Assembly: GCF_021134715.1 (NCBI RefSeq)
Contig: NC_060023.1
Coordinates: 11,098,001 to 11,162,000, forward strand
Origin: Daphnia pulex
Taxonomy: Eukaryota; Arthropoda; Branchiopoda; Diplostraca; Daphniidae
DNA length: 64,000 nt
Direction of reading: 5' to 3'
Under the pieces are notes generated by a model. It had not been told where the DNA came from, did not search any database, and worked only from the letters and a program-made list of their open reading frames with translations. The number at the start of each line of letters is the position of its first letter. Within the stretch, counting starts at the first letter, position 1. Made by a program: the position numbers and the translations under genes. Positions 1-11,664 of this stretch are shown here, in pieces.

Positions 1-80
1 TAACTCGATTAGAATTATCTCCCAAAAGTAGCTTATTGATCTAGACGAAAGGCCCCAAATGATAATAATAGGAGACTTAC

Positions 81-457
81 CGATGAAAAGTGCACGGTAA
101 TGGATAGGCAGATCTAATCAATCGAAGACAGGCTTCTCGATCAACGGCGCCGTCTGGATGGATGGCACCAAAGACAAATCCATCGACTCCAATCTCCTTG
201 AGCGAATTGACGTCCTGCTCCATGACGTCGAGTTCGTCTCGATCGTAGACGAAATCACCTTCACGTGGCCGTATCATGGCAAAGACGGGCAACTTGACAC
301 ATTTTTTCACTGACTGAACGAAACCGACGGTGGGCGTTAAACCTCCCAGTGACAGGCTCGAGCAGAGCTCCAGACGACTGGCACCACCTCGCTCAGCGTT
401 TCTGGCCGATTCCAAGCTGTCAACGCACACTTCCAAAATACAGGTCCAAGTAGCCAT
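81..457 (-). CDS. CutC: CutC copper homeostasis family protein, 5' coding exon (partial)
   Basis: This is the N-terminal part of a CutC-family TIM-barrel protein, a family linked to copper handling, although its enzymatic role is not settled. The exon gives about 125 residues from the start MATWTC at 457. It carries the family hallmarks EVCVDSLESA, RGGASRLELC, GGLTPT, MIRPREGDF, DGFVFG and PLPCTFHR in the right order. I chose the ATG at 457 over the in-frame upstream ATG at 502 because CutC proteins begin just before the EVCVDS strand and the upstream residues resemble nothing in the family. The exon ends at 81 in phase 2 with a strong donor (GTAAGT reading leftwards), so the rest lies beyond the left edge. 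No neighbour in the window is functionally related. Confidence 0.9.
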
Positions 458-502
458 GATTATATAATACTTGACTGCGTAATAAGAGGTATTTAAGTTC
501 AC

Positions 503-1868
503 GAAATAAGTTCACGAAATGCGATATCTGATTACAGCATGCAACAGCCACAGCATGGTAACTGACTAGCAGTCGAAACATTGTTTTCATGACTAGCTAC
601 AAGTTCAGCCATCTGTGGCTGATTTCTGGAAACTCGTAACAGTCGCTATCTACTCAAATGCGCGATCATTTGAAAAATACAATTTTTTTTAAATTTGAAA
701 AAAAAAATTTTTTTAATGGTTACAATTATTGATTCAATTTTTGATTGAATTAGAGAAAAGTGATAAACTACACACCAACTTGTTTCGATGTTTCTTTATC
801 GATTTTCTTTTTTTTTTTGGGGGGTGGGGGGGGAGGGAGTTTAGCGTTATTATGGCAATTTAGTTCCATCAGGGATGTACGTAGAAAAACGGGAGTATTT
901 CTGTACAAGATTCTTTTCTACTCTGAATTCGATTATGGTGAATTATGTAGGCAGAAATGGCAAGCTACTACCAAAAGGATAAACTGGCAAAGGGAGAATT
1001 CCCAGGTGTCCCGTTTCGGGTCCAGTGTACATCCCGGTATATCTTTGGGTTTTGCAGGGAGAGAAAAATATCGCCACAAATAAGTTGAAACGCATTGAAC
1101 TGTGACAAGTTTTACGACCATTATTCAATCCAGAAGAACTTTGGTCAACCAACCCTAGCTACGACCTGTACATTCGTATTTAAAAAAAAAAAATAGAAAA
1201 CACGATTCATAATTAAGTTTGAAAGTGAGTTAGGATGAGAGTTGAGCCTGTCAAGGAGACGCTTCTAAGGAAATAAGCAGGTTGCGAATAGAATTTTTAT
1301 GGCGTTCTATTTCTCTCTCAGCTTTGGCATTTCACGTACTAACACCCAATGACCTAATGTGTATTTTATTCAAACGACCTGAATCATGAAGTTGTTTATG
1401 GGCATAAAAGAAATATTGAAGGAAAGTGCTGTGTCTTCTCCAAGTATCGTGACACGATCACGTTAAAGAAAATTCTTGTGAAATTTTACCACACAGAAAA
1501 AAACACGGAAGTGAACGAACCATGTAACGGGTCATTTTTGCGCATTTCTTTTCCGCAAATATGTTAGGACGCATTTAACTTTTTCTGCTTGGAAGGCACA
1601 CCCTGCGGCGGAGAGACCTCTAACGGACAGCGCTACATCTTCTTAACATTTCTGTACTACTTTTTTGTTATAATACTTTCCGATGCCATCAAATGCAAAG
1701 CAGCAACCTAAATGGGCAACCTATATTAGAATACGCCAAAAGGGGCACTGTGTCTCGGTCTCAAGATGGACTACCCTTATTTCGTTTAGTTGAGGGTAAG
1801 AAGTTCTGGAAGTCTGACGTTTGAATCAGCTCTAGCCGGTTGATATCATCATCTTCCGCGTTTGAAAA
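503..1868. other. Intergenic, nothing recognised
   Basis: The segment is AT-rich with poly-A/T runs near 680-715 and a T9-G-rich run near 808-836. Open frames here are short and give no recognisable domain. It holds the 5' flanks of the CutC-like gene (to the left) and of the first Cys-rich gene (to the right). Confidence 0.5.
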
Positions 1869-3090
1869 ATGAATCAAAATATCAAAATTTCACATCAGCT
1901 GTCAGTCATAAAAAACATCCTTTTCCTTCTGCTCTGTGGATTAATCTGCGCATCGCACACTAGTACGATACGGTAAGATTTTAAGTTGAATGAAATCAAA
2001 ACAATTTTTTCAAATTTTCATCGATAAAATAACTAGGGCGATTTTTTTTTTTTTTTTTTTTTTTAATTTGCATCGGTGTTACTAGGGCGAAAAGTCATAT
2101 TTCCAACGATGAAAATTTCACGAAGGAAAGAGAAGAATGCAAAAGAGCAGCTGGTAACCCAATCAACGAGGAATTAGGCGTTGCTCTAGTGGAAACATTA
2201 AAACGTATCGGAACTGAATTAGTAAAGTACGTGGAAAATGGTGACCACGAACAGACCCAACTTACCATAGGTGAAATAAAAAATATGTGGAAATGTCTAG
2301 TCCTAAACGAGGAATCGATGGCGAATTCTGGCGAGTCGCCGGAATCTCTGAAAAAGTACATGGCAGAAATCCTATACTTCGCCAAGTAAGCAAAAACAAA
2401 TCTACAGTGTTACAGTTGGCCAGCAAAGCAACAAATATAGTAAATAACCAACTATTCCATTTCAAGTGATCGGAATTGCAAGTCACCAGACGAGACATTT
2501 TTCAACGGTCAATGTCTTCCCATCAGTACAACAAAAAGGAGCGAATATTGTGACGTGCACATGGGACTCTACGACGATGAAAAAAACAAAGGAATTTGTG
2601 ACTGTCTGGAACTGACGAAAGAACAAGCGAAATCAGAACTACGGCCAATATATTCAGATAAGACTGGATTCTGTCATCGACAAAATACTCAGGTGACACG
2701 GAAGTTTTAACGAAAGTTGTTCTGACTAAAATACAACAGCGTTTATCTGATTATTAAAAGGGCCCCTGTGAAATTGGAGAATGGTTCGTACTGAAGAACA
2801 CTTCGCTGTGCGAACCGGTCCCGGACGGATGCCCAACTGACGGTCGGCACGTCTACTGGAATCCCGACAATTCCACGGCCAAACAATGCTGGGAGATATG
2901 GACTCGGGGACCATGCAAAGAAGGGCAATTATTGCATTTGGCACAAGACAATGAAGCACAGGTTTACTGTAGCTCCGTATCAGCCGAGAGCATGGGTGAC
3001 AAGTCAATATCGAATAATTCTTCATGCCCGCCAGGTACTATTCGCAATCAACAAAACACATGTGTCACTGCAAATACCTTTCCTGGTTAA
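1869..3090 (+). CDS. Secreted Cys-rich protein, DUF4789-like (paralogue 1)
   Basis: Four coding exons at 1869-1972, 2086-2385, 2467-2692 and 2761-3090 give 319 residues in continuous phase (introns phase 2, 2, 0). The start gives a signal peptide (MNQNIKIS, then a hydrophobic NILFLLLCGLICA stretch). Exon 2 encodes a charged, probably helical domain (GTELVKYVENGDH). Exons 3 and 4 hold the Cys-rich part: NGQCLPI, GICDCLEL, GPCEIGEWFVL, VYWNPDNSTAKQCWEIW, RGPCKEGQLL and a final CPPGTIRNQQNTC. The WxIW-x-GPC-x-G pattern followed by a C-x(10)-C tail resembles arthropod secreted proteins annotated as DUF4789 (recalled from memory, not searched). The function is unknown and the protein is presumably extracellular. 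It is the closest relative of the next gene, and both flanks are shared with it, so they are a tandem duplication. Confidence 0.82.
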
Positions 3091-4421
3091 AAAAAAAAAT
3101 TAATTCGTGTGTACCCCGCTTGATTGGGATAAGCCTCTGAGCAATTCAGTTGTTACATTTTTTTTTAACGAATTTAGAGTGGATTGAAAGCAACGACTCC
3201 TTGCTTTCGTTTGATTTTGAATGCAAAAGAGATCCGCTCTTTCAACTCAACAAAAAAGTTATCATGCCTTTTGCGAATTCTGATTGTTCTATTCCGTTTT
3301 GGTGCTTCTGTTTTTCGAATATTTATGTGCGTCGCTTACGATTCAAATGTAAATCTATTGACAGAAAAAAAAAGTTTGATAAATGCGCAAAATTATTTTG
3401 GATTAGGTCGCTCACCAAAAGGAAAGCGACAGATAAAGAATCAAAGTTGTTTCTGAATGGACAAATACAGCGAAAAATCAGAAGAAAATAAAAACGCGAC
3501 GGGGATAATTTCCGTTTTAGACATAAAAGAGGCCTGACAACAATTGGACGGCCTCCTGCTATCCTATTCATAACGAACATAGAGTGACGCTACAAGTCTT
3601 AATTTTGTCTTCGTTTTAAACGTCTGCAGTAAAATATCCGGCGCGTCGGGAACACTGGGATCCGAGAGAGCGGAACTTCATGGCGGGAAAATTCGAATAC
3701 AATTTTGTTTTAAACCCTTCAACAATTTACACGCGAGACTACGAAAATTTGGCATTCGAAAGCGCTGAATTCACTTGGACTGCCGAGGAACGTATATCAA
3801 GACTGACCAAGATCTGATACATAAGAATGGTATGGATTGGATATTGGCTCAACTTACCTTTCACGTAGCGAACGAATAGAAGGGGAGGTGAGGGGCAACT
3901 TGGGAAGAAGATGAGCATCAGGAGCGCAAAATTCTAATCCTGCAGGATGCAACGAGCGACGACGACGGGCATCTTACAAAAAAAAAAAGAATTTCAATTG
4001 CATGTTAGTAAGTTGTTCTGCATGAAAGAACAATGACCACTGTCCTGAAGTCACTCGAAGAAATCATGGCGACGCATAAGGAGGTTACGTCGATATAAGG
4101 ATGTCGCATGCATCAAGAGATCTATGTATATTTCACGGAAAGCAGTTCTTATTGAAGGGCATCTCCTTCTGAAACTGGCTCCAAGAGAATATTTGACCCA
4201 CATGTATAAATAATTTATTTCCTTAACTGGACACAGAACTCAAATGGTCGTAATATAACGGGCAACCTATATAGGAAACGAAAATACAGAAACAAGAGCT
4301 GCGTCGTCAGTCTCAATTTGGAAAACCCCAATTTTGATTAGTTAATTGTCAGCAGTTCGAGACGTTTGACGTTTGAAGTAGCGCTTGGCCAGTTGATATA
4401 ATCTTTCGTCTCGTTTGAAAA
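3091..4421. other. Intergenic spacer of a tandem duplication
   Basis: There is no gene here. Parts are homologous to DNA around the next gene. The stretch at about 3830-3990 (gctcaacttacc, gaatagaag) resembles about 5810-5950. The promoter-side stretch 1690-1868 resembles 4250-4421, sharing gggcaacctata and the run-up to the ATG (gtttgaaaaatga). The repeat unit is therefore roughly 2.2-2.5 kb. An AATAAA near 3485 could serve the upstream gene but lies far from its stop. Confidence 0.5.
4268..4275 (+). promoter_or_regulatory. Possible TATA element of Cys-rich paralogue 2
   Basis: TATATAGG lies about 150 bases before the ATG, in a block shared with paralogue 1, where the aligned text reads cctatattag near 1720. 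A TCAGT initiator-like word follows at about 4307. The spacing is slightly long, so this is a suggestion only. Confidence 0.3.
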
Positions 4422-5643
4422 ATGATTCAACATATTAGAATATCTCGTCAGTTATTATTCGTCAACAAAATCTTGTTCGTTTTTTCCCTCTTTGGATTAA
4501 TCGGCGCACCACACACTAATACCATCCGGTAAGATTTCAAGTTTGATCGGTTTAACTATATCAAAACATTTCTGTTGTTTGTACATCTGTCTTAATAGGG
4601 CAAAACGGTATTTTTTTCCATTATTTATTGCCATCGATGGGAGTTTCACGGAGGTGAAGGTGAATGAATGGAAAGGAGCAGCTAGTAACAGAAACCAAGA
4701 GGAAGATGGTTCCGCTTTTCTAGTGAAAATATTGAAAAATCTTGGCTCTGATTTGGTAGATTCAGTGGAATATGGCGACGACGAACTGACCCAAATTCTC
4801 CTCAGTGAAATCAAAGATGTATGGCGACGTATAGTCAATAGCCCGAAATCGTTGGTGAATTCCGGCGAGACGCCTGAATCGCTTGGAATCTACATGGCTA
4901 AAATCCTTTTCATCGCTAAGTAAGCAAAAATATCTCATCACAGTTTATACACCTCGCAAGTTAAACAAAGCAACAAATCGTGTTAATAACCAACTATTCG
5001 ATTTAAAGGGATAGGCATTGCGAATCACCAGACGAGACATATTTCAATGGCCAATGTCTTCCCATCAGTACCAAAAAAAGGAGCGAACATTGTCCGGAGC
5101 ACATGGGACTCTATGACGATGAAAAGAACGAAGGAATTTGTGACTGTCTGGAACTAACGAGAGAACAAGCGAAATCTCAACTACGGCCAATATATTCAAA
5201 TGAAACTGGCGTCTGTCATCTGCAAAATACTCAGGTGACACGGAAGTTGAACGAAAGTTGTTCCGACTAAAATACAACAGCGTTTATCTGACTATTAAAA
5301 GGGCCCCTGTGAAAATGGAGAATGGTTCGTACTGAAGAACACGTATCCGCGGTGCGAACCGGTCCCACACGGATGCCCAACTGACGGTCGGCACGTCTAC
5401 TGGAATCCTGACAATTCCACGGCCAAAGAATGCTGGGAGATATGGACTCAGGGACCATGCGATAAAGGGCAACTATTACATTTGGAACAAGACACGGAAG
5501 AGTTGCAACTGTACTGCAGCTTTCGATTAGCTGAGTTCTCGATTTCAAATTCTATATCGTATCTTGTTCCTTATGTTTTTCGGTGCGGGATAGGTTCTTT
5601 CCGCAGACAGTTTGGTGCATGCATACCCGCTTTCTTTGGTTAA
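4422..5643 (+). CDS. Secreted Cys-rich protein, DUF4789-like (paralogue 2)
   Basis: Four coding exons at 4422-4528, 4599-4919, 5009-5234 and 5302-5643 give 331 residues, with the same intron positions and phases as paralogue 1. The N-terminus is a signal peptide (hydrophobic KILFVFSLFGLIGA). Exon 3 reads KDRHCESPDETYF, NGQCLPI, GICDCLEL. Exon 4 reads GPCENGEWFVL, VYWNPDNSTAKECWEIW and QGPCDKGQLLHL. The tail differs from paralogue 1 but keeps the two-Cys pattern (CGIGSFRRQFGACIPAFFG). Exons 3 and 4 are nearly identical to paralogue 1 while exon 2 has diverged more. That suggests gene conversion over the Cys-rich half, or relaxed constraint on the helical domain. The protein is presumably secreted and its function is unknown. 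Confidence 0.82.
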
Positions 5644-5724
5644 ACAAATGAACTAATGCGTTAGCGGCTTAGCTGATGGAATATGCCTCTATGTACAATT
5701 CTTTTGATGGAAATTTGTTTTCAA

Positions 5725-5730
5725 AATAAA
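5725..5730 (+). terminator. Probable polyadenylation signal of Cys-rich paralogue 2
   Basis: AATAAA lies 82 bases after the stop codon, at a normal distance for a 3' end. Confidence 0.5.
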
Positions 5731-7931
5731 AATACTCGTCCTGCTACTAACTTGGCTGGCCGAGAGACGTATACGATGAAGACAAGCCATCTCTTACGCA
5801 AAAATGGAGGATTGCATATTTGCTCAACTTACCTCCCAACGAATGAATAGAAGAGCAGGCGATGGGTTACTCCAAGGAAGAAACAGGGCACCGGGAAGCT
5901 GATTCCTAATCCTAATACGGGGCAACGGACGACGACGAAGGACACCTTGTGGAAAAAAAAGGAAAAAAAGAATTAGATGTTTTTGTAGCTTTATTTCTCC
6001 TGAAAAGGATCGAGGACTGCTAATACATCCTGTGATGTGGGAGAGCAGAAGAAAAGTAAGGCATACAAATAATTATGCCGCTAATGGACGTCAATTAACA
6101 CAGATCTTCAACTCCTATCAATCAGAATCAGCGGTTTCGAAAGGGCAATCTCAAACTCCATTTGATTGAGAGCAACACTAAATAGATCAAACCACGTTGC
6201 GGGTATAAATGTAACAGATCACAAGCGATTGTTAGCCGAGAACTTGATAAGCAATGTCACCTTCCCGGAACCAAACTTAAACACAAAATTTACCAAATTG
6301 TCGTAAAAAACTCGAATCCAATAAAGGATGTAAGGAGTCAGCTTGAGGCATCACATGGGCTAGAAAAGGAACAACGTCCCGTCAACGAGAAGATGAATCA
6401 ACTCACTAGCAACTCTGGTTTCAACAAGGGCAAGAGACACTCAGGAGTTGTTGCCCAAAGTAGACGAAGCCATCAAATCAGCACTTTGAATTAAGACTAC
6501 GAGCGAAAAACATCTGCTGCGTGGTTTTTTCTTAATCACACAAAAAATGGGAGATCTGTTTTTGGTATGTTTCTGTATCTGCATTTGGTAGTGGGAAGTA
6601 TGCGAAAATTTCCCTTGAAACTGAAGGAGACATCACAAAACTATGAGGTCGAAGAACACGAATTGACAGTTGATTTCGAAAACGCAGTAATGACTGACAT
6701 GAATCAGAGATAGCAGAAAAAGTTGACAGAATAATTGATTTGTTGGCCCCACAACTAATAGCACGTGTAACCCTAGCAGTCTTTCAGCAAATATGTCTGG
6801 GAATTAAAAATTTTACACTACGAGTCTATGACTACATTAAACTTAAGAGTATGATCATCTTGAAACCATGAATATCACAGAAGCAAACTAAAAAGTACTT
6901 TACAGCGAATAAGTAGCCAAACTGCCAAGAAGACAAATGAGCAACTAGTTACCTTCATTGACAAACAGCAAATTAAAATTTCCTTTTCTCCTCACTTATT
7001 CGATTTTGGCAACAATAAAATGGATTTAGTTCCTTTCTTCTTTCCCTGAAGCTTTGAAGCACAGGTAAAGGTCGCCGTGGTCTTTACCTGATTGAAATTT
7101 TCAGGAATAAAAAAAAGCAGACGACGAAAAGGACAAAATTTGGAGGGAAAAAGTAGAGGTTGCCACATATTCGCAATTAGGATAATCAAAATCAACAAGG
7201 AGTCGGACTCGGACTCGGGATTAGGATAGAATAATAATTATTTAATTTAGAATAATGAATAAAATAATTAATTGTGAATTAATTATTCATTATTCTATAC
7301 CTCTGATTGGAGAGTCAGAGAGATAAAGGCGTCCGAGTCCGAGACCTGCCAAAACAGATTGCAAATGAGACTTCTTTTGCATGTAGCGAAGCGCTTCGAT
7401 GAAACGGTAGTAGGTGAGTCTGATTGTTAACGAGTTTGAAACACACAGACACCTTTTTGGCGATGACAAAGGAAAAATTATTTTTGCTATCGTCACAGGT
7501 TTAAGTGGGAGTGACTAAATGACTAAATGTCTTTTTAAGTTCTTGTTCTCTTGTTCACTAACAAATATAGAAGACGAACTAAAGTGAATAATGTTAACCA
7601 TTGTGAAACAGCCAGAGAAAACCGGTTATAACACCCCACTTCTTTCCGTAAAGCTTTGTAAGTTAACCATCCCTTATTGCATGAAAGCAAAAACCTGTAT
7701 TCGTACCCAGAAGGCTTATCGCCTTAGCTACAGAATACTATATCTCTAATAATTACCATACAGCATTGGACTCGAGGTTTTACTCCATCCAGGTATACAC
7801 AACCAAAGAACTGCGAGTAGCGAGTGACGCAAATATCTTACAACTCTGGTGTTGGTTTCAGCCATTAGAGCAGTAGAACTTGTTGCAACTGAATGGTCCG
7901 TTAGCTGTAGACAGGGGCCGAACGAGTTAGC
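5731..7931. other. Intergenic, possible decayed coding remnant
   Basis: No intact gene is visible. About 6230-6500 has protein-like codon use over about 80 codons without a usable start, described under findings. About 7199-7345 holds a nested inverted repeat. The rest is AT-rich and featureless. The last part is the 5' flank of the lipase gene. Confidence 0.45.
7199..7345. repeat. Small nested inverted repeat (palindrome)
   Basis: The outer arms are ggactcggactcggg near 7205 and gtccgagtccgagacc near 7330. Inside them an AT-rich palindrome at about 7248-7295 pairs agaataatgaat with attcattattct. This could be a small foldback insertion. No target-site duplication could be assigned by eye. 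Confidence 0.6.
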
Positions 7932-10470
7932 ATGATATCTTTTAAAACTTTGAGTTTTTTTTACTCCCAGAATATTTTGTTTGTCGTGTTACTTACCGAA
8001 GTATTCAGTGTACCACATCAAGCAGAACCAAGGCAATTGAATTAAAGTTGATCTCAAATATTTCAAATTTTTTTTTACTTACCTATATTGTATTTGTGAA
8101 TCAGAAAAATTATTTATTCGTTGTCTGAAAATGGATATAATTTCACCGGTTTGTCCTATCTTTCTGGAATTGAGTCCTTACAGCGAGAAAATTCGCAAGT
8201 TGACTTGAATCAAACTCTGTTAGCAACAGCTATGTGGCATCCAAATAATACTGTCTGCTATGAAGATCTGGGATGTATTACTCGCTTCTCGTTTGCCGAC
8301 CCACTTTTGTGGCCGATTAATGTTTTGCCTGATTCGCGGGAAAAGATTAATACGCATTTCACCCTGTACACCAGAGAACAACCATACGATGCGGCAGTAA
8401 TAAATTTTTTCCTGATTCTATAGACATAATGTTAAACTGAACCATGACTATTTGTAACATGCAGCATTTCCTTGGAATATCCGCTAAAAACCCAAATCGA
8501 ATAATGGCAACGTCATTCAAAGCTACTCGCCCAACGAAACTTTACATCCATGGATGGCAATCTACCGGGTACCAAGACCGTCACAAAGTCAGTTAATTTC
8601 TATGTTTTACACATAAATAGGTGGTGGTTAGAAGCTTCGAATGTTGCATGAAGCTTTCTGCTTTGTTTTTTTTTTGTTGCTTAATCTAAATTTCAATTTG
8701 TTTTCGCGAAATAACAGACCTTTGTAGAAAGATTGCTAGCAAACCATGACGTCAATGTCATTTTAGTTCACTGGGGAGGAGGAGCAAACACAAATTACGC
8801 TCACGCCCACGCTAACACTCGTCTCGTTGGCTTGGAAGTCGCATTTCTTGTCAACACCATGATGGTGAGTATCTTTTAATTCTTTTAAAGTTACTAAAAT
8901 GCGGCTAAAATGATTTTTATCGATTTTTTATTTTCAATCGATTGTGACGTTTCGTGGAAAAGGATAAATTAGGAGTCAAAGCTTCAGATGTTCATTTGAT
9001 TGGACATAGCCTGGGAGCGCACACGGCAGGCTACGCCGGAGAAAAAATATTTCAGCTGGGCCGAATCACAGGTTGCACTTTTGCGATTTAATTTTAGAAT
9101 TGCATGAATCAATTTGTTTGCGAGTGCAGGTTTAGATCCTGCCGGACCGTATTTTCGCGGAATGCCCCCCTTTGCTTGTTTGGATCCTTCTGACGCTCTT
9201 TTTGTTGATGCGGTTCACACCGATGGTGGTTTCTTAGGTAAAATGAGATTCTCCACTTCTGGTATCATATATTTCTTGAACTTTCTAATGCTCTTTAAGG
9301 TATTTATCGCCCTGTGGGTCACCTCGATTTCTATCCTAATGGTGGTTTAATTCAGCCCGGCTGTGATCCTTCCGAATTGCCAACGAATAGCGACGAGTCA
9401 GTGATCACTTGTAGTCATGCGCGGTCCATTCACTTGTACAGCGAATCGTTTCTATCCGACGAAAGCTGCCAGAACATAGGATATGAGTGCTCTGATAACG
9501 AATCCTTCAACAAAGTAACGCATCAAGACAAATAACGTGACTAATTCAAAATCTAATTCTCTGTCAATAATTGGACTATTCAAAAGGGTCATTGCACAAC
9601 TTGCGGATCAGACAATACTCAGTGCGCACCTTTTGGTTTGCAAGCCAATACTTTCCCGATCGGCGACAGGATCAACGTCAAAATTTTCTTTAATACCGGA
9701 CCCGACTTCCCATTCTGTAGTATAGACCATTCTCGTTCAACTTGCCAATTAACTTGTGCAAACTTCATTTCATATGACGTCATATTAATTATTGTGACCG
9801 TTTTCAGGATACCACTACGCAGTCAACATCAATTTAGCTAAACCACAGGAAGCTAAGGATCACATCAAAGGGAAACTGCGATTATCTGTTAGTGGAGATC
9901 AAGACATTTTGCGAAACATTAAACTGTAAGTCATTATTGTAGTTAAAAAAATGATAATAAATATTTGCAAATTAAATTTGGGGGGGCCAAACAGTCCGCT
10001 GACATATTTAAAACATGGGGGAGATAACACATTTCTCTTAACTGTCCCAACTAACGTGGGTCGAGTCGAAAAAGTCAATCTTCGTTGGAAGTACGTGATG
10101 ACGGATTTGCTGGATTGGCTGGATGGGACTTGTTCTTTAGGATTCTGTAATCAAAGACTCTACGTCAACAGCGTTACGATTTCGGAACTAAACAACTACC
10201 CTGAAGAGTGATTCAAATTAAACCAACTGTTAGTTTCCTAAAGTCCTAAATTAATCTTTGATGTGATTTGTTTGAACACTTTTCAGGAAAAGAATCGCCA
10301 ACACTTTCAAGAACTGTCCGCAATCTGTGCCCGGCATCATCAGAAATCACTGGAATTTGGATTTCACCACTGGAAATAGTTGCGTGAAAACACTTCAGCT
10401 ACATTTCGCATGGTTTCCGCTATCGTGGTTTACTCATCAATTAGACTCTAGCACAATTCCATCTCGCTAA
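7932..10470 (+). CDS. Pancreatic-type triacylglycerol lipase with PLAT domain
   Basis: Eleven exons (7932-8032, 8105-8396, 8465-8587, 8718-8864, 8963-9071, 9130-9237, 9300-9514, 9587-9719, 9808-9925, 9995-10207, 10287-10470) give 580 residues in frame. It is a secreted lipase that hydrolyses acylglycerols or phospholipids, probably in the gut. After a signal peptide comes the family's N-terminal block ([12 protein letters not shown], then FTLYTRE). The nucleophile is Ser237 in GHSLG, the acid Asp260 in GLDPAGP, and the base His333 in CSHARS. The oxyanion segment is LYIHGW. The C-terminal part from about residue 410 ([10 protein letters not shown], then alternating strands) fits a PLAT/LH2 domain, which in the family assists lipid or cofactor binding. 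It is longer than vertebrate pancreatic lipase (about 465), mainly through the C-terminal region. Intron 1 appears to use a GC donor (CCAAG then GCAATT), because the ATG frame otherwise stops soon after. All other introns are GT-AG. Confidence 0.9.
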
Positions 10471-11386
10471 TTAAAAAAATGTTTGCTAAATTATTGCGCA
10501 GGACAGTGTCTTATTTAAAATTGACTGATGTGAACATTAGTAAGAAGCCTGTTTTCTAATAGAAACGAAAAGGTTTTACGTTGGATCGATTCGCACGATC
10601 TTTGCTGGTGTTGTACGATGGTCAAAAGTGTTTTGGAAAAAAGGGAACCGAGGTTCATGCTTTATAAGGGTTTTTCATTTAGCAGTTCAAGTTTTGTATT
10701 ATTTGCTCGTTCGAAATTTTAAACACGAAGAATCGTTGAATCGGAGTCGGTTGGATGGAGACGTTGTTTCACGTATGGCATATTGCCAAGCAATGAAGGA
10801 AGGCTATTGAGGTAAATTCGGCAAAATCATCGCTAGAAAGCAAACAAAAAGTGAAGCTTCTAATAAGTCTCAAATAACGACTCAAATAATAAAAAAAAAA
10901 TCCGATGCATCGGAAAGGCTAGGATCAGAGATGGAGTGGAAGCTCATGGCGAGAAAATTAAAAGTCACATGTTTTGACCGTTTAACAAACAAAAGTCAAT
11001 TTAAAAAGTTCAGCAAATTCACTCAGGTTGTATTACGTGTTTCTTTTAATTTTTGTAATTGAATAATCGTTACAATAAAAAACTCTTAGAAATGAATAAA
11101 AAGTCTGGTAAGCAGTATGACGATACAACCTGCAGTTACGAAAGTCAATGACTAAAACCCATCGCCACAGGGTTCGAAAGTATATGTTGTCTAGACCACA
11201 GTAAAGTTAACTCGTTTTATTCCTAAACCCACCAAATTCTGCACGACAAACTGGTTTGATTGTCCTTCAGTCCCTATTGTTGCCTGTTTCCGCCATTTCG
11301 TTTTGTCTTTTAAAAAAAGAAGAAAAAAAAACATGCTAAATAAAGAATCAGAAAATACAACAAAATGCGCCGATGTGACGGGTCAT
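10471..11386. other. Intergenic, nothing recognised
   Basis: This is the 3' flank of the lipase gene and the 5' flank of the third Cys-rich paralogue. The longest open frame (about 60 codons near 10628-10810) has no recognisable domain and no splice context. Confidence 0.5.
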
Positions 11387-11395
11387 TATATAAAG
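11387..11395 (+). promoter_or_regulatory. Probable TATA box of Cys-rich paralogue 3
   Basis: TATATAAAG is followed about 22 bases later by TCAGT at 11408-11412, the arthropod initiator word. This would put transcription start near 11410 and leave a 5' UTR of about 255 bases. Confidence 0.5.
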
Positions 11396-11664
11396 CCTGT
11401 TGGCTATTCAGTATTCTCGATTTGGTAGCGTGATTGGTGGAGAGCCCGCACAGCAGAGTTAGAGAAACGGTCCTTCAGAATGAAAGGCAAATCTCTGCAG
11501 CTAATAAAGACTCGAAGGCTATCTATCTGTCGCCATTGCATACAATCTCGCCGCTTTGGTGTTTACAGTCGAAACAGTGGAAAAGTCCAATGGGTTCTGC
11601 AGTTCCCCAGAGGTCTTTGGTGGCACCAGATGTACTGCGCTCTTTTCGAATTAAAACATATACA

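Noticed and set aside
760-1083. 107-codon open frame on the plus strand
   Set aside because: It begins within a T/G homopolymer stretch, has no recognisable domain, and overlapping minus-strand frames are equally open.
11434-11664. N-terminal extension of Cys-rich paralogue 3
   Set aside because: The frame is open upstream, but using it would place about 75 extra residues before a good signal peptide. The TATA and initiator positions make it 5' UTR.
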